From NCBI RefSeq assembly GCF_000143415.4, contig NW_003314273.1:1260563-1324562 (forward strand): a DNA stretch of 64,000 nucleotides, written 5' to 3'. How positions within the stretch are numbered: the first letter of the stretch is position 1; each line of letters opens with the position of its first letter. Positions 46,346 to 56,990 of the stretch are shown here, one piece after another. The DNA is from Selaginella moellendorffii (Eukaryota > Streptophyta > Lycopodiopsida > Selaginellales > Selaginellaceae). Made by a program: the position numbers and the translations under genes. The notes under the pieces are model-generated. The model was not told the DNA's origin. It made no database searches and saw only the letters and a list, made by a program, of their open reading frames with translations.

Positions 46346-46558
46346 TGTTATGATCTGGCGCAAAAAGACAAAGATCTAGTTGCCCTAGACTATGCTACAC
46401 CACCTCTTGAGGTTCCTCACCACCTAACCACCCCCGAGCTACCTCAAAAGCTCCACTGCACTGCTGCTCCACTGTGAGCCCCTAGGGTAGGTTAAGTCCC
46501 TTACCCTAACATGCCTTAATATACCCTTGAGCCTCCCTTTGAAAGCTGGCGCCTAACA
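46346..46558 (-). repeat. 3' LTR of gypsy A copy 2
   Basis: 213 bp, TGTTATGATC...CTAACA. It differs from its partner by a deletion of about 20 bases near the end plus scattered substitutions, so the insertion is not brand new. Confidence 0.95.
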
Positions 46559-46635
46559 ATTCTTCCCCCCCCCCAACAAAGTCCTTGTCCCAAGGACGAG
46601 TTGTACCGGTGATCACCCTTTCCGGGGAATCCTGC

Positions 46636-48423
46636 TCAAGCTCCTGGTCCATCTTCCACAGCCGTATACATCAAGGAGGCATTGGGCCCGTCACTCCGAG
46701 ATAGTACATCTTTCAACTGGCTGACATAAAGTACCGGATGAATTTTCACCCCAGCTGGCAGCCGCACCCGATAAGCCGCTTTACCAATGCGCTCCAGCAC
46801 TTCATATGGACCAACATATCGATGGGAAAGTTTATCACTCTTCCCTGTCCGTAAAGGCACCAAGGTGTTCCGCTGCTCACTTGACGGAAAGATCACTCGC
46901 ACAAAGACGAGATCACCCACCTTATATTCCCGAAATTGGCGATGCTCATTGGCAAACTCCTCCGTTCTATCCTGAGCTGCTTGCAAATTCCGTTTACACA
47001 CCACCAAAATCTCATCAAGTTCTGTGGCCAGATCAGTTGCCTCGGAATCAAGCTTATCTTGAACGTCCTTACTCAAATGCAATCCCAACTCCACTGCTGT
47101 TCGAGGATGCCTTCCAAACATGGCAAAGTAAGGACTTAGTTTGGTTCCACTGTGTTGGCTATTGTTGTAAGCAAATTGCACCAACGGAAGATATAAGTCC
47201 CACTGTCCTTGCCTTTGACCAATGCTACAACGTAGCATATCCTCCACCACCTGATTCACACGCTCGGTTTGCCCATCCGTCTGAGGATGATCTCCACTCG
47301 AGAGTTTCAAAGTCACTTGCATAGCCTTTGCAAAGTTTTTCCAAAATCCATTGGTGAAGTTTGAATCTTGATCACTAATGATGTCTTCTAGCAAACCAAA
47401 ATTAGGAAAAACCTTCTCCAAGTAAACTGCAGCCAAGTCTGAGGCAGTGACAGTCTTCCAAAGAACTAACAATCGCACATACTTCGTTAACCGATCCACT
47501 ATGACCCATACTTGCTCCTTTTGCCTCTGTGTTCGTGGCAAACAAGTGATGAAGTCCATAGAGATACTACACCAACGGCTCTGAGGAATAGGTAAAGGTT
47601 GCAAAAGTCCCCCTGGCTTCTCTCGTGGCACCTTAACCCGCTGACAAAGCTCGCATGATTTACAATACTTGAGGATATTAGCCTTCATATTCCTCCAATA
47701 AAAGTTGCGCTTAATCAACTCATACATCTTCTTCCCCCCAAAATGACCGGCCTCTGGACGATCATGATAGTGGAATAAAACTTGAGTAATTAACACATCC
47801 ACCCGTGGCAAATATACACGGTCATTGTAGTAGAGAATCCCATCCACCAATGAGAAAGGGGCTTCCATCTGGGCTCGCAAAGAGGCCACCTCAGCATCCT
47901 GAGCCTGAGCATGCTCAACCAACTGCCCAAACTCGCTGACCACCTTACTCAAATGATGACAAAATCGTTGTTGTAACGTCATCACATGACGAACACGAGA
48001 TAAAGCATCTGCCACCACATTTGATTTTCCCGGACAATGCTCAATAGAAAACTCCCCAAACTCCATGAGTTTGACCATCCAACGAGCTTGCCTAGTGTTC
48101 AACTCCTTCTGTGTGAAAAGATATACAAGTGGTTTGTGATCTGTCAACACCACGAACACTGCACCATAAAGATAGTGCCGCCACGTCCGCAAAGCACGAA
48201 CAATAGAGAGTAACTCTTGCTCATATATGGAATAGCGTTGCTCCGCGGAATTCAAAGTTTGACTCTCATATGCAATAGGCTGTCCCTCTTGCATGAGAAC
48301 TCCTCCCAGTGCATAACCACTCGCATCACATGTCACCTTGTAAGGTTTCGATGGATCAGCAATGCGAAGCAGCTCAACAATCGTTTCAGCGCCACAAAAC
48401 TCTCCTCTTGTGGCTTCTTCCAC
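46636..48423 (-). pseudogene. gypsy A copy 2 RNase H and integrase
   Basis: A 595-residue open frame: RNase H (YKVTCDASGYALGGVLMQ; DHKPLVYLFTQKELNTRQ), zinc-binding integrase N-terminus (HFGGKKMYELIKRNFYW; YCKSCELCQRVK), core with ISMDFITCLP, DQDSNF and DGQTERVNQ (D, D, E all present), and a C-terminal barrel ([41 protein letters not shown]). There is no clear chromodomain. This half is undamaged; the break is upstream. Confidence 0.92.
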
Positions 48424-49955
48424 TCGAATGGCACATTCTTGCGTAACAACCGCATCAAAGGAATAGCCACCTCTGTAAACTTATGCTGGAAACGTCGGTA
48501 GTAACTAGCCATACCAAGAAAACTACGCAACTCGGCCACTGTAGTCGGTGTAGGCCAGTTCTCCACCACAGCTACCTTCCTTGGATCCGTCTTGACACCC
48601 TTATATGTCACAATATGGCCTAGATATTCCACCTCCGACTTTGCAAATTCATATTTGCTCTTCTTTGCATAAAGTTTGCTGTCTCGAAGTAACAAAAGAA
48701 CCTTGCGCAAATGCACCCTATGCTCCTCCATATTCTTGCTAAAAATAAGAATATCGTCCATAAAAATCTCCACAAACTCATGAAGATAACGCCCAAATAC
48801 CTCCGTCATCAACTGAGTAAATGTGGCCAGTGCATTCGTCAAACCAAACGGCATAACTGTAAACTCAAAATGTCCGAAGCTTGTGTTGAATGCCGTCTTG
48901 GAGATAGATGCATCATCCATTGCAATCTGATGATATCCACTCCTCAGATGAATCTTGGTAAACACTCATGCTTCACCAAGCTTGTCCAGGATATCATCCA
49001 CACGTGGCATCGGCATCTTATCCTTCACTGTCTTCTTGTTCAAAGCGTGGTAGTCAGTACACATTCGCATTGAACTGTCCTTCTTCTTCACAAGCAAGAC
49101 CGGAGCACCAAACGGAGACTTACTTGGCTGAATAAATCCAAACTCAAGTAACTCCTTGACTTGTCGTTGAACTTCTTGCTCCTCTGCATAACTTAACCGA
49201 AATGGACACTGGTAAATTGGCTGTGTCCCCGGCTCCAATGTAATCCCATGCTCCACACCTCGTAATGGAGGCAATCCATGAGGAAGTTCAGATGGAAAAA
49301 CATCAGAAAACTCATCAAGCACATCCCGTACTGCTGCTTCTCCCCCACACGTGCCTTGGTCCCCCAAGTCACGAAGAAACAGCAAGTAACTCGAAAGTGC
49401 TTTTCCATTACGACAAGCCCGCTTCAAAGATGTAGCAGAGAGCATAACAACTGGTGGTTGAACGCCCTCGCTAAACCACACATCTTTAACGCCACCATAC
49501 TCCAGCGAGATGCGCTTAATGCTCCACTTTATCTCTGGATCCACCTTCACCAACCATAGCATCCCAAGAATGAGATCCACACGATGGATATCTGCAAGAT
49601 AAAAAGTCTCCACAAGTGTGGTTTTGCCAACTAACACTTCCAGCCCCTTGACACAAGCATTGAAATGCTGAGCAGAGGTAGCTGCACCCTCCATTGTGTA
49701 TGGAAGAACTCCGCGTGTGACCAAGCCATGCTCCACAACAAACTTTGCCGAAACAAAGTTGTCATCGCTCCCACTATCCAGTAAAATCCGCACTGGATCG
49801 CCATGGAACATGCCCTCCAGCATTAAAGCTGATTCACGCGTATCCTCGAGCTCCATCTTGTTCCACACACAATTGAGTTGACGAGCAACAATCAAAAGTT
49901 GCTTCCTCCGACCGGAATGGTCGTTCTCTTCATCCTCACGCTGCAAAGTTTGCAA
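48333..49955 (-). pseudogene. gypsy A copy 2 protease and reverse transcriptase
   Basis: The same frame as gag continues after the TAG. Protease has [16 protein letters not shown], with the catalytic D-S-G. Reverse transcriptase follows with [18 protein letters not shown] and, after an in-frame TGA at about 48,966, FTKIHLRSGYHQIAM and the catalytic FMDDILIF. At the TGA copy 1 reads CGA (Arg), consistent with CpG deamination. The frame is lost in a 10-base deletion near 48,367. Confidence 0.9.
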
Positions 49956-50006
49956 CTTTTTAGTATCTGACTTACCGTGAGAAGAAGATTGGCCATTCTT
50001 CTTGTC

Positions 50007-50986
50007 CTACTGCTTGTTCTTCAACTGCAGACAATCAGCCTTGTAGTGTCTAAGTTCGCCGCAATGATGACAACCCTGTCTATAATTCTTCATAAAGAAC
50101 TTCTGCTTCTTGGACCCCTTTGTATCTGAGGTAGTCACCACCGACTTCAACTTGTGATGCTTGTTCCCATCCTTGTGTCCACGGCGATCATCACGACAAT
50201 TCTCGATAGAAGGACTCTGCAAACGCTTGCGAGACTTGTGTTTATCATTGTCAAGTCGACGAGCCGCATCAAAGAGCTCCTCCAAACTCTTTGTAGGCTG
50301 AGAATGACGCAAGTGTTGCCGCATGTTCTCACTATGTAGGCCATCAATGAAGTAGGACTTTTTCTGATCTGGATCCTTCGTTGGAACAGGACTAATTAAG
50401 CGAGTAAGCTTCTCAATATAATCCCCGAGCGTCATTTTCCCTTGCTGGAAATGGCGAAGTTCTGTACGAGCATTCTCCACATCGTAATGAGGGGCAAAAC
50501 ATAAACGGAAAGCAGCCTCAAACTCATCCATAGTAGACACTGCTGGTTTCTTATCCGCAACACGGACTCCTCAAGCCAATTCCACCATTGAAGACCCACA
50601 TCACNNNNNNNNNNNNNNNNNNNNNNNNNNNNNNNNNNNNNNNNNNNNNNNNNNNNNNNNNNNNNNNNNNNNNNNNNNNNNNNNNNNNNNNNNNNNNNNN
50701 NNNNNNNNNNNNNNNNNNAAAAAGTTGGAATCTTGAGTCGATCTACCAAAGAAGGCTTACTTGGAGCTCTACCCCGTCCAGCCTCGAGTGCCTCAACACG
50801 CCCATGCATGGTATCCATCATGCCATGCATCTCGTCTTGCATCTCTTGCTGATTTCGATTAAGGGCTCGCAGCTCATGAACCACATCTTGAATGGTCCAA
50901 ATCTCCGCAGCTTCATCGGCACCATCATCAGCACCACCATCGACAATAGGATTCCAGCGTTCAGCTTGGTCGGCCATCGCAACCAA
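50007..50986 (-). pseudogene. gypsy A copy 2 gag
   Basis: Starts near the primer site with MADQAERWNPIVDGG, followed by a heptad-like stretch (QEMQDEMHGMMDTMHGRVEA). After the assembly gap (50,605-50,718) comes the capsid part (WWNWLEES; DEFEAAFRLCFAPHY; QGKMTLGDYIEKLTRL), then a basic tail and the zinc knuckle CHHCGELRHYKADC. The piece after the gap shifts frame near 50,565, and a TAG at 50,007 separates gag from pol in the same frame. Confidence 0.85.
50605..50718. other. assembly gap (114 N) in gag
   Basis: Undetermined bases inside the gag gene of gypsy A copy 2. Confidence 0.99.
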
Positions 50987-51000
50987 TTCTCTGATACCAA

Positions 51001-51233
51001 TGTTATGATCCGGCGCAAAAAGACAAAGATCTAGTTGCCCTAGACTATGCTACGCCACCTCTTGAGGTTCCTCACCACCCAACCACCCCCGAGCTACCTC
51101 AAAAGCTCCACTGCGCCGCCACTCCACTGTGAGCCCTAGGGTAGGTTAAGTCCCTTACCCTAACATGCCTTAATATACCCTTGAGCCTCCCTTTGACCGA
51201 AGTTGACCACGTAGTCAAAGCTGGCACCTAACA
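51001..51233 (-). repeat. 5' LTR of gypsy A copy 2
   Basis: 233 bp with TG...CA ends. The initiator-Met primer site lies one base inside, and target duplication ATGAA lies directly outside. Confidence 0.95.
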
Positions 51234-52219
51234 ATGAACCTCCTTTTCTGCCAGTGCCAGTTTCTGATTCTGATAATACCACTGGAACACTTGCGGTTGC
51301 AAATGGCACCATCAAGTCGGGATATCCCCCTCCACCAAACAGCACCATTTTCTCGGATCCCAAGTATCATGAGAATGTCATCTCCACGTTTATTGGCACA
51401 GCAATGACGACTGTCGGCTACATGCCCAACTCCCCCACCAGTTCTCCCGAACAGGAAGCCATTGGCTTGAACAACTTGGTACGGAGCCTACCTTTCCCTC
51501 GAGCATTCCAAACGTGACAAATACGAGCACGCCTCGTCCGACTGCATGCCTCTATTGAACACGATTAAAGGCTTTGTGGAGGGGATTGAGTCACTAATGG
51601 GTACAACAAACGCCAAGGAGGTGGCCTCGTAGATCATGGACATGATAACAAATGCCATCAAAAACATGGGCTCGTCATCTTCCGAAATGGTCCAGAAGAC
51701 TCTGTATAGCGTATATCGAATCAACGGAGACGTCATCGGTAAGCCGTATCTGGTGGCTAACATTTCTGGAGCAGTGTTAACATGGAGAAGCACACCGGTA
51801 GCAAGACTACCGTGGAGAAACAGAAGATCGAGCTGATTGGATATAGCTACATGATCTTGAGTGACATAGTCGTGGCGAATGCGGATGCATTAGGTGCAGC
51901 TGCACCGGTATCTGTTAAACAGTTGGTGGACTCTGTCAATGAAAACGTTCCTTCTTGATGAGGGCCTGTATTTGATCATTCTAATATAAATTACAGAATC
52001 TAGAAACTGTTGAAGTTGCTTCTTGTTGGGTCTTCAGGACGTTGACAATTATTCATTAATTCATTCAGTAATAGGCTTCTTTCATTTCAAAACAAATCGT
52101 GACCTATCAACAAGAGGAATCCATAAAACTGTAAAAATCTGATTTATCTTATGTGTGTATTAAATAGCCAGAGAGAAGAGTTCTTGAGCACCGACTCTCT
52201 AAGAGCCTTGTTCTTGTCA

Positions 52220-53091
52220 ATGGCCCCTCTCCTCCTCTTGTTGACTCCAGATCAAGCTCAACGTAACAGGGAATTGTTCCGGTGTGTTCCTGCTGCTGAT
52301 CCATTACCTGGTTACCCATCAATCCCACCTGCAAATCCTCCGTTTTCCATCGCACCAGATTTCAATCCCGCTGACACTAAGGCCACACTTGCGGTTGCAA
52401 ATGGCACCACCAGGTCGAGATATCCCCCTCCACCAAACAGCACCATTTTTTCCGACCCCCAGTACCACGAGCATGTTCTAGCCACGTTCATCAGCACAGC
52501 CATGGTGGCTGCCGGATACACCCCCAACTCACCTACCAACTCCCCTGAACAAGAAACAAATGGCTTCTTCAGTTTCATCTTCGAGCTTATGAATTACGGA
52601 TACTATTTGTCCCTTGAGCTGTTCAGTGACAACTACCAGCACAACTCCTCCGATTGCCAGCCTCTCCTGGACAGAGTTTCTAGTTTCATTCGATCGGTTG
52701 AGTCGTCAACAGGTGCAAAAGATGCATCCAAGGTCACTGCCGAAATTACAGAAATGATTTGATCGGCAGCCCAGACCATGGGCTCCTCCTCATCTAATTC
52801 ACAAAAGGTGCAGAAGACTCTCTACACTGTGTTTCGAATCAATGGAGATGTTGTGGGTAAGCCATATCCTGTTGCTAACATTTTCTGGAGCAGCATTGTT
52901 ATGGAGAAGAAGGCTGTCAGCAGCGGCAAGTCGACTTCCGTGAACCAGAAGCAGTCCATCCAACTGCTATGCTACAGCTATATGATACTGAGTCCGCGGG
53001 TTCAGGCTAATGCGGACAGGCTAATGCGGATGCATTAGCGGGTGCTTTCCCCGTACAAGTTCAGGATTTTGTTGATAGTGTGAATCCTTGA
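52220..53091 (+). pseudogene. MAPLLLT family copy C, broken by TGA and 14-bp duplication
   Basis: Begins MAPLLLLLTPDQAQRN at 52,220. Visible: the Pro-rich RYPPPPNSTIFSDPQYH, then ATFISTAMVAAGYTPNSP, SSDCQPLLDRVSSFIRS and, after an in-frame TGA at 52,760-52,762, MGSSSSNSQKVQKTLYTVFR, NIFWSSIVMEKKA and LLCYSYMILSPRV. A perfect 14-bp tandem duplication (53,003-53,030) shifts the frame just before the end. One copy of the unit would give the expected tail FPVQVQDFVDSVNP, ending at 53,091. Apart from these two lesions it is well preserved, so the loss looks recent, unless readthrough or an assembly error is involved. Function unknown. Confidence 0.75.
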
Positions 53092-53640
53092 GGCTGTACA
53101 GAATAATAATGTCCTTCAATCATTCATGTGTTCTTTGGCCATTTCCAGATGAGTGGAGGGACAGCCCCAGCATTGTTGTTCAGCCAGTCCGTGTTGGGAG
53201 TAAGTCACCACCCTTTGAAGGACATCAGACCCTTGACTTGGATGTTTGCTTGAACCATGTTTTCCTTTGTGAGCAATTGCTGTGATCAGGCTTGTCCAGA
53301 GCAGGAAATGTCTTTTAGAAAGGTTAAAAAATCGAATTTTAGCTTCATTGGTCCTTCCACCATTGTCGTCACACTCTCTCATAGGCATTTGTCAAAAAGA
53401 GTTGTTCAGCCTTTGCAATTATCTCTGACAGCTGCTGAAAAAAGACTTTGGGGGTAATGGAACCTGTAATAAAAAACGCAGAGGCCCTGAATATTCGTAA
53501 AAAGTACTTTTGTTATTAGACCTTAATTAAGCTAACTATGTATAGGGTTTTTTGTTGCCCTAATCCTTTGTTCGGCTTGTCTAATTTGTCAGATTCCATA
53601 AGTTTGATCCTTGGCTTTTGGCATTCTCTGTGTGGAATGG
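53092..53640. other. 3' flank of copy C, no feature
   Basis: No family match or clear frame. It ends with AATGG, the left target-site copy of the next gypsy element. Confidence 0.4.
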
Positions 53641-53931
53641 TGTTATGATCCAGCACAAAAAGACAGAGATCTAGTCGCTCTAGAGTATGCTATGCCACCT
53701 CTTGAGGTTCCTCACCACCCAACCACCCCCAAGCTACCTCAAAAGCTCCACTGTAAGCCCTAGGCTAGGTTAAGTGCCTTACCCTAACATGCTTTAATAT
53801 ACCCTTGAGCCTCCCTTTGACCGACATTGACCACGTGGTCAAAGCTGGCACCTAACAATTCTTCCTCCTCAACAAAGTCCTTGTCCCAAGGACGAGTTAT
53901 ACCGGTGATCACCCTTTCCGGGGAATCCTGC

Positions 53932-55190
53932 TCAAGCTCCTGGTCCATCTTCCATAGCCGTATACATCAAGGAGGCATTGGGCCTGTCACTCCGAGATAG
54001 TACACCTTTCAACTGGCTGACATAAAATACTGGATGAATTTTCACCCCAGCTGGCAGCCGCACCCGATAAGCCGCTTTACCAATGCGCTCCAGCACTTCA
54101 TATGGACCAACATATCGATGGGAAAGTTTATCACTCTTCCCTGTCCGTAAAGGCACCAAGGTGTTCCGCTGCTCACTTGACGGAAAGATCACTCGCACAA
54201 AGACGAGATCACCCACCTTATATTCCCGAAATTGGCGATGCTCATTGGCAAACTCCTCCGTTCTATCCTGAGCTGCTTGCAAATTCCGTTTACACACCAC
54301 CAAAATCTCATCAAGTTCTGTGGCCAGATCAGTTGCCTCGGAATCAAGCTTATCTTGAACGTCCTTACTCAAATGCAATCCCAACTCCACTGCTGTTCGA
54401 GGATGCCTTCCAAACATGGCAAAGTAAGGACTTAGTTTGGTTCCACTGTGTTGGCTATTGTTGTAAGCAAATTGCACCAACGGAAGATATAAGTCCCACT
54501 GTCCTTGCCTTTGACCAATGCTACAACGTAGCATATCCTCCACCACCTGATTCACACGCTTGGTTTGCCCATCCGTCTGAGGATGATCTCCACTCGAGAG
54601 TTTCAAAGTCACTTGCATAGCCTTTGCAAAGCTTTTCCAAAATCCACTAGTGAACTTTGAATCTCAATCACTAATGATGTTCTCTGGTAAACCAAAATTA
54701 GGAAAAACCTTCTCCAAGTAAACTGCAGCCAAGTCTGAGGTAGTGAGTCTTCTGAAGCACATATTTCGTCAACCGATCCACTATGACCCATACTTGCTCC
54801 TTTTGCCTCTGTGTTTGTGGCAAACAAGTGATGAAGTCCATAGAGATACTACACTAACAGCTTTGAGGAATAGGTAAAGGTTGCAAAAGTCCCCCCGGCT
54901 TCTCCCATGGCACCTTAACCCACTGACAAAGCTTGCATGATTTACAATACTTGAGGATATCAACTTTCATATTCCTCCAATAAAAGTTGCATTTAATCAA
55001 CTCATATGTCTTCTTCCCCCCAAAATGATCGGCCTCTAGACGATCATGATAGTGGAATAAAACTTGAGTAATTAACGCATCCACCCGTGGCAAATATACA
55101 TGGCCATTGTAGTAGAGAATCCCATTCATCAATGAGAAAAGGGCTTTCATCTGGTCTCACAAAGAGGCCACCTCAGCATTCTAAGCCTAA
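53932..55190 (-). pseudogene. gypsy A copy 3 integrase remnant
   Basis: The C-terminal 228 residues (53,932-54,618) are nearly identical to copy 2, with the YKVGDLVFVRVIF and [11 protein letters not shown] blocks. The core reads DGQTKRVNQ where copy 2 has DGQTERVNQ, so the third catalytic residue is changed from Glu to Lys. Upstream pieces up to 55,190 are broken by stops and a deletion near 54,740. Confidence 0.85.
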
Positions 55191-55229
55191 GCATGCTCAA
55201 CCAACTGCCCAAACTCGCTGACTACCTTA

Positions 55230-55306
55230 GTCGGTTGATGATGGAGGTATTTGGGCGTTATCTTCATGAGTTTGTGGAGATTTTCCTGGATGATATTCTT
55301 GTTTTT
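55230..55306 (+). other. inverted reverse-transcriptase fragment
   Basis: The plus strand reads RLMMEVFGRYLHEFVEIF and then the catalytic LDDILVF, the reverse of the element's orientation. It corresponds to minus-strand RT around 48,740-48,815 in copy 2. It joins the LTR tail at accctaacatg without filler. Confidence 0.85.
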
Positions 55307-55510
55307 ACCCTAACATGCCTTAATATACTTGAGCGTCCTTTTGACCGACGTTGACCATGTGGTCAAAGCTGGTGCCTAACAAATGGGGCCTATTATCCCT
55401 GCCACACCGGGCTCTGACTTGCGTCTTGGGTCGGTTCCACGGGCAAATCCTAATAGTCAGCCACATATTTGTGAGATGTTTCTTTTGAAGTGATTTGTGT
55501 AAGGTTACAG

Positions 55511-55760
55511 ATCTATAAAGGTGACTTAAGTTTGGCTGATGAGGTCTCTCAGGTGCTCATCGATCAGAAAGGCCTTTACATTCTTGATGATTATTCTTTT
55601 TTTGAATCCTCCACTTGCGAACTTGATCATGGAGTCATTCTATCATTTTTTTGGGGTTTGTTTTGGCTTCCTGCTCCAACAGCTGAACCGTCAATTGTTG
55701 CCACATGAGCTTGCTTTCCACCTCAGGATCACGAACACTGGCTGATTAATTGGGGGCCAT
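55511..55760 (+). pseudogene. exon-like fragment, repeated gene-end copy 2
   Basis: After a splice acceptor-like gttacag the frame reads IYKGDLSLADEVSQVLIDQK, then GLYILDDYSFFESSTCELDH and GVILSFF, before diverging. Its end and 3' sequence match the segments at 44,276 and 55,956. I do not recognise the protein. It looks like the last exon of a duplicated gene. Confidence 0.4.
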
Positions 55761-55955
55761 CTTAGGTCAGAAACATTCCGTGCTGTAAATATGAAATGAA
55801 TGTTAATCAGCAATTGGGATAAACCTGACAAGTTCATGTTATTTCTTGATAAAGTTAAATTATTCAAAAGTAGCCTTCAAATTTAAATATTTAACCGAAA
55901 CTATTATATTAAGAAAAACTAGAGAATTTGCTATTGGACCATAAAAAGAAAAGAA

Positions 55956-56125
55956 CATTCTTGATGAATTCCTCCACTTGCGAACTTGATCACGGAGTCA
56001 TCCTATCGTTCTTCAACGATCCTGCTCCAACAGCAGCTAATGACTTTTTGTGCCTTGAACTGTCAATTGTTACCACATGAACTTGCTTTCCGGCTCAGGA
56101 TCACGAACCTGATGAACCATTACAC
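55956..56125 (+). repeat. repeated gene-end segment copy 3
   Basis: Reads SSTCELDHGVILSFFNDPAP and TAAND in one frame, then the shared 3' sequence. It joins the coding part seen at 55,511 to the tail seen at 44,276, showing that all three are parts of one ancestral unit. Confidence 0.6.
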
Positions 56126-56189
56126 ATTTTGTTTGTTTACAGACACATTCCCCTAATATCAAGCATTGTGCTGTACATAAGTGTATTCC

Positions 56190-56255
56190 CTACATGAAGT
56201 GCATGTTAATCCACTCGACAACCATTTCACGGGCACTACAGGGATGGCTGTGAGA
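56190..56255 (-). pseudogene. MAPLLLT family 3'-end fragment (copy D)
   Basis: The minus strand ends REMVVEWINMHFM. The DNA matches the end of intact copy A (shared: atccactcgacaa, gggcactacag). Similarity stops after about 65 bases. As at copy A, a repeated gene-end segment on the other strand lies just beyond its 3' end. Confidence 0.55.
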
Positions 56256-56990
56256 GAAAAACGGAAGCGCTCTGCACTCTTGTAAATTGAACGAATTGTG
56301 AAATGAAACAGGGGATCCTAACCCTAAATGAACCCTACCCAACGTGTCTGATGTCGCCACGTGGCATGCATCGGTTGGGCCACGTGGCTGAGCTAACGTT
56401 GAACGCAGCTGCGGCTCGATCTTGCAGTGCTTGCAGTCCATAGCGTGAAGCTTGGAATCAGTGACAGAATTCAGCTTTAGATCTGTTGTCATATCTCCCA
56501 CGTACTGTGCTGGGTTCAGGTGATATGTGCTGAATTGGGCTGAAAGATGAATTTCAATGTTACTTTCAGATTGTGCTTTCGCCACAAAGTACCACAATTT
56601 TTGGCAAATTTTCAGAGAGTACCTTAAAGAGGTTGTCTTTCGGTAAGGTACTGTTACTTTTTTTTTTTTTTTGTCATGAAAATGTGAGCCCTAGATTTCA
56701 ACTGCTGGTTTGCTTCAAAGACTGTGCCAGCCCCATCCGTGCGTTCTTGGGCCCATGCTCAAATTGCCGGAAGACAACATTACGTTTTTCCAAATAAAAC
56801 TTTGATTTTCACTAGGGTTAAGTTGAAAGCAACATTGGTTTCGTTGACAAAGCAACATGTTCCCCAAAACCTTGGTCATTCTACTATCACTTAACGTTTG
56901 TCTCTCCCAGATCCCACACTTTGAACTCGCATGATTTTCATGATGCTATCCCAGTTCTGGGGCCACTTTTCTGCGTGATCAGTGTACAAA
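56256..56990. other. unassigned; open frame of unknown nature
   Basis: A minus-strand frame upstream of copy D's tail (to 56,597) reads YHLNPAQYVGDMTTDLKLNS and CKHCKIEPQLRS, resembling nothing I know. The remainder shows no feature apart from a T-run at about 56,660. Confidence 0.25.

Larger units (their letters stand above)
46346..51233 (-). mobile_element. gypsy family A, copy 2, near-complete, in copy B
   Basis: A full LTR-to-LTR unit: left (3') LTR 46,346-46,558, C-run polypurine complement 46,565-46,574, pol and gag on the minus strand, primer-site complement 50,988-50,999, right (5') LTR 51,001-51,233. Perfect target-site duplications ATGAA flank it at 46,341-46,345 and 51,234-51,238. 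The left LTR lacks about 20 bases present in the right one. The interior has two in-frame stops, a 10-base deletion, a probable gag frameshift and a 114-base assembly gap, so it is not autonomous, but it is the best-preserved copy in the window. Confidence 0.95.
46244..51958 (+). pseudogene. MAPLLLT family copy B, split by gypsy A copy 2
   Basis: The first 34 codons (46,244-46,345, MAPLLLTPEQAQRN ... PSPRHE) are separated from the rest (51,234-51,958) by a retrotransposon flanked by the 5-bp duplication ATGAA. Across the insertion the coding frame continues directly into PPFLPVPVSDSD. The right part has PPPPNSTIFSDPKYHENVIS, SSDCMPLL, MGSSSSEMVQKTLYSVYRIN and a C-terminus near VSVKQLVDSVNENVPS. 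It has further lesions relative to copy C: about 17 bases lost near 51,480-51,500, an in-frame TAG near 51,630 and a one-base loss near 51,765. It resembles copy C more than copy A. Which lesion came first cannot be told from one sequence. Confidence 0.85.
53641..55381 (-). mobile_element. gypsy family A, copy 3, internally rearranged
   Basis: The left LTR is 53,641-53,857 (TG...CA). Minus-strand integrase occupies 53,932-55,200, a plus-strand fragment of reverse transcriptase 55,230-55,306, and the last 75 bases of an LTR 55,307-55,381. Perfect target duplications AATGG flank the unit (53,636-53,640 and 55,382-55,386), so both outer ends are original and the changes are internal. Gag, protease, most of RT and the primer site are missing. 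Confidence 0.9.

Noticed and set aside
46806-47324. 172-residue plus-strand open frame (and its twins at 15,091-15,609 and 54,102-54,620)
   Set aside because: Antisense shadow of the gypsy integrase gene; it recurs only because the element recurs.
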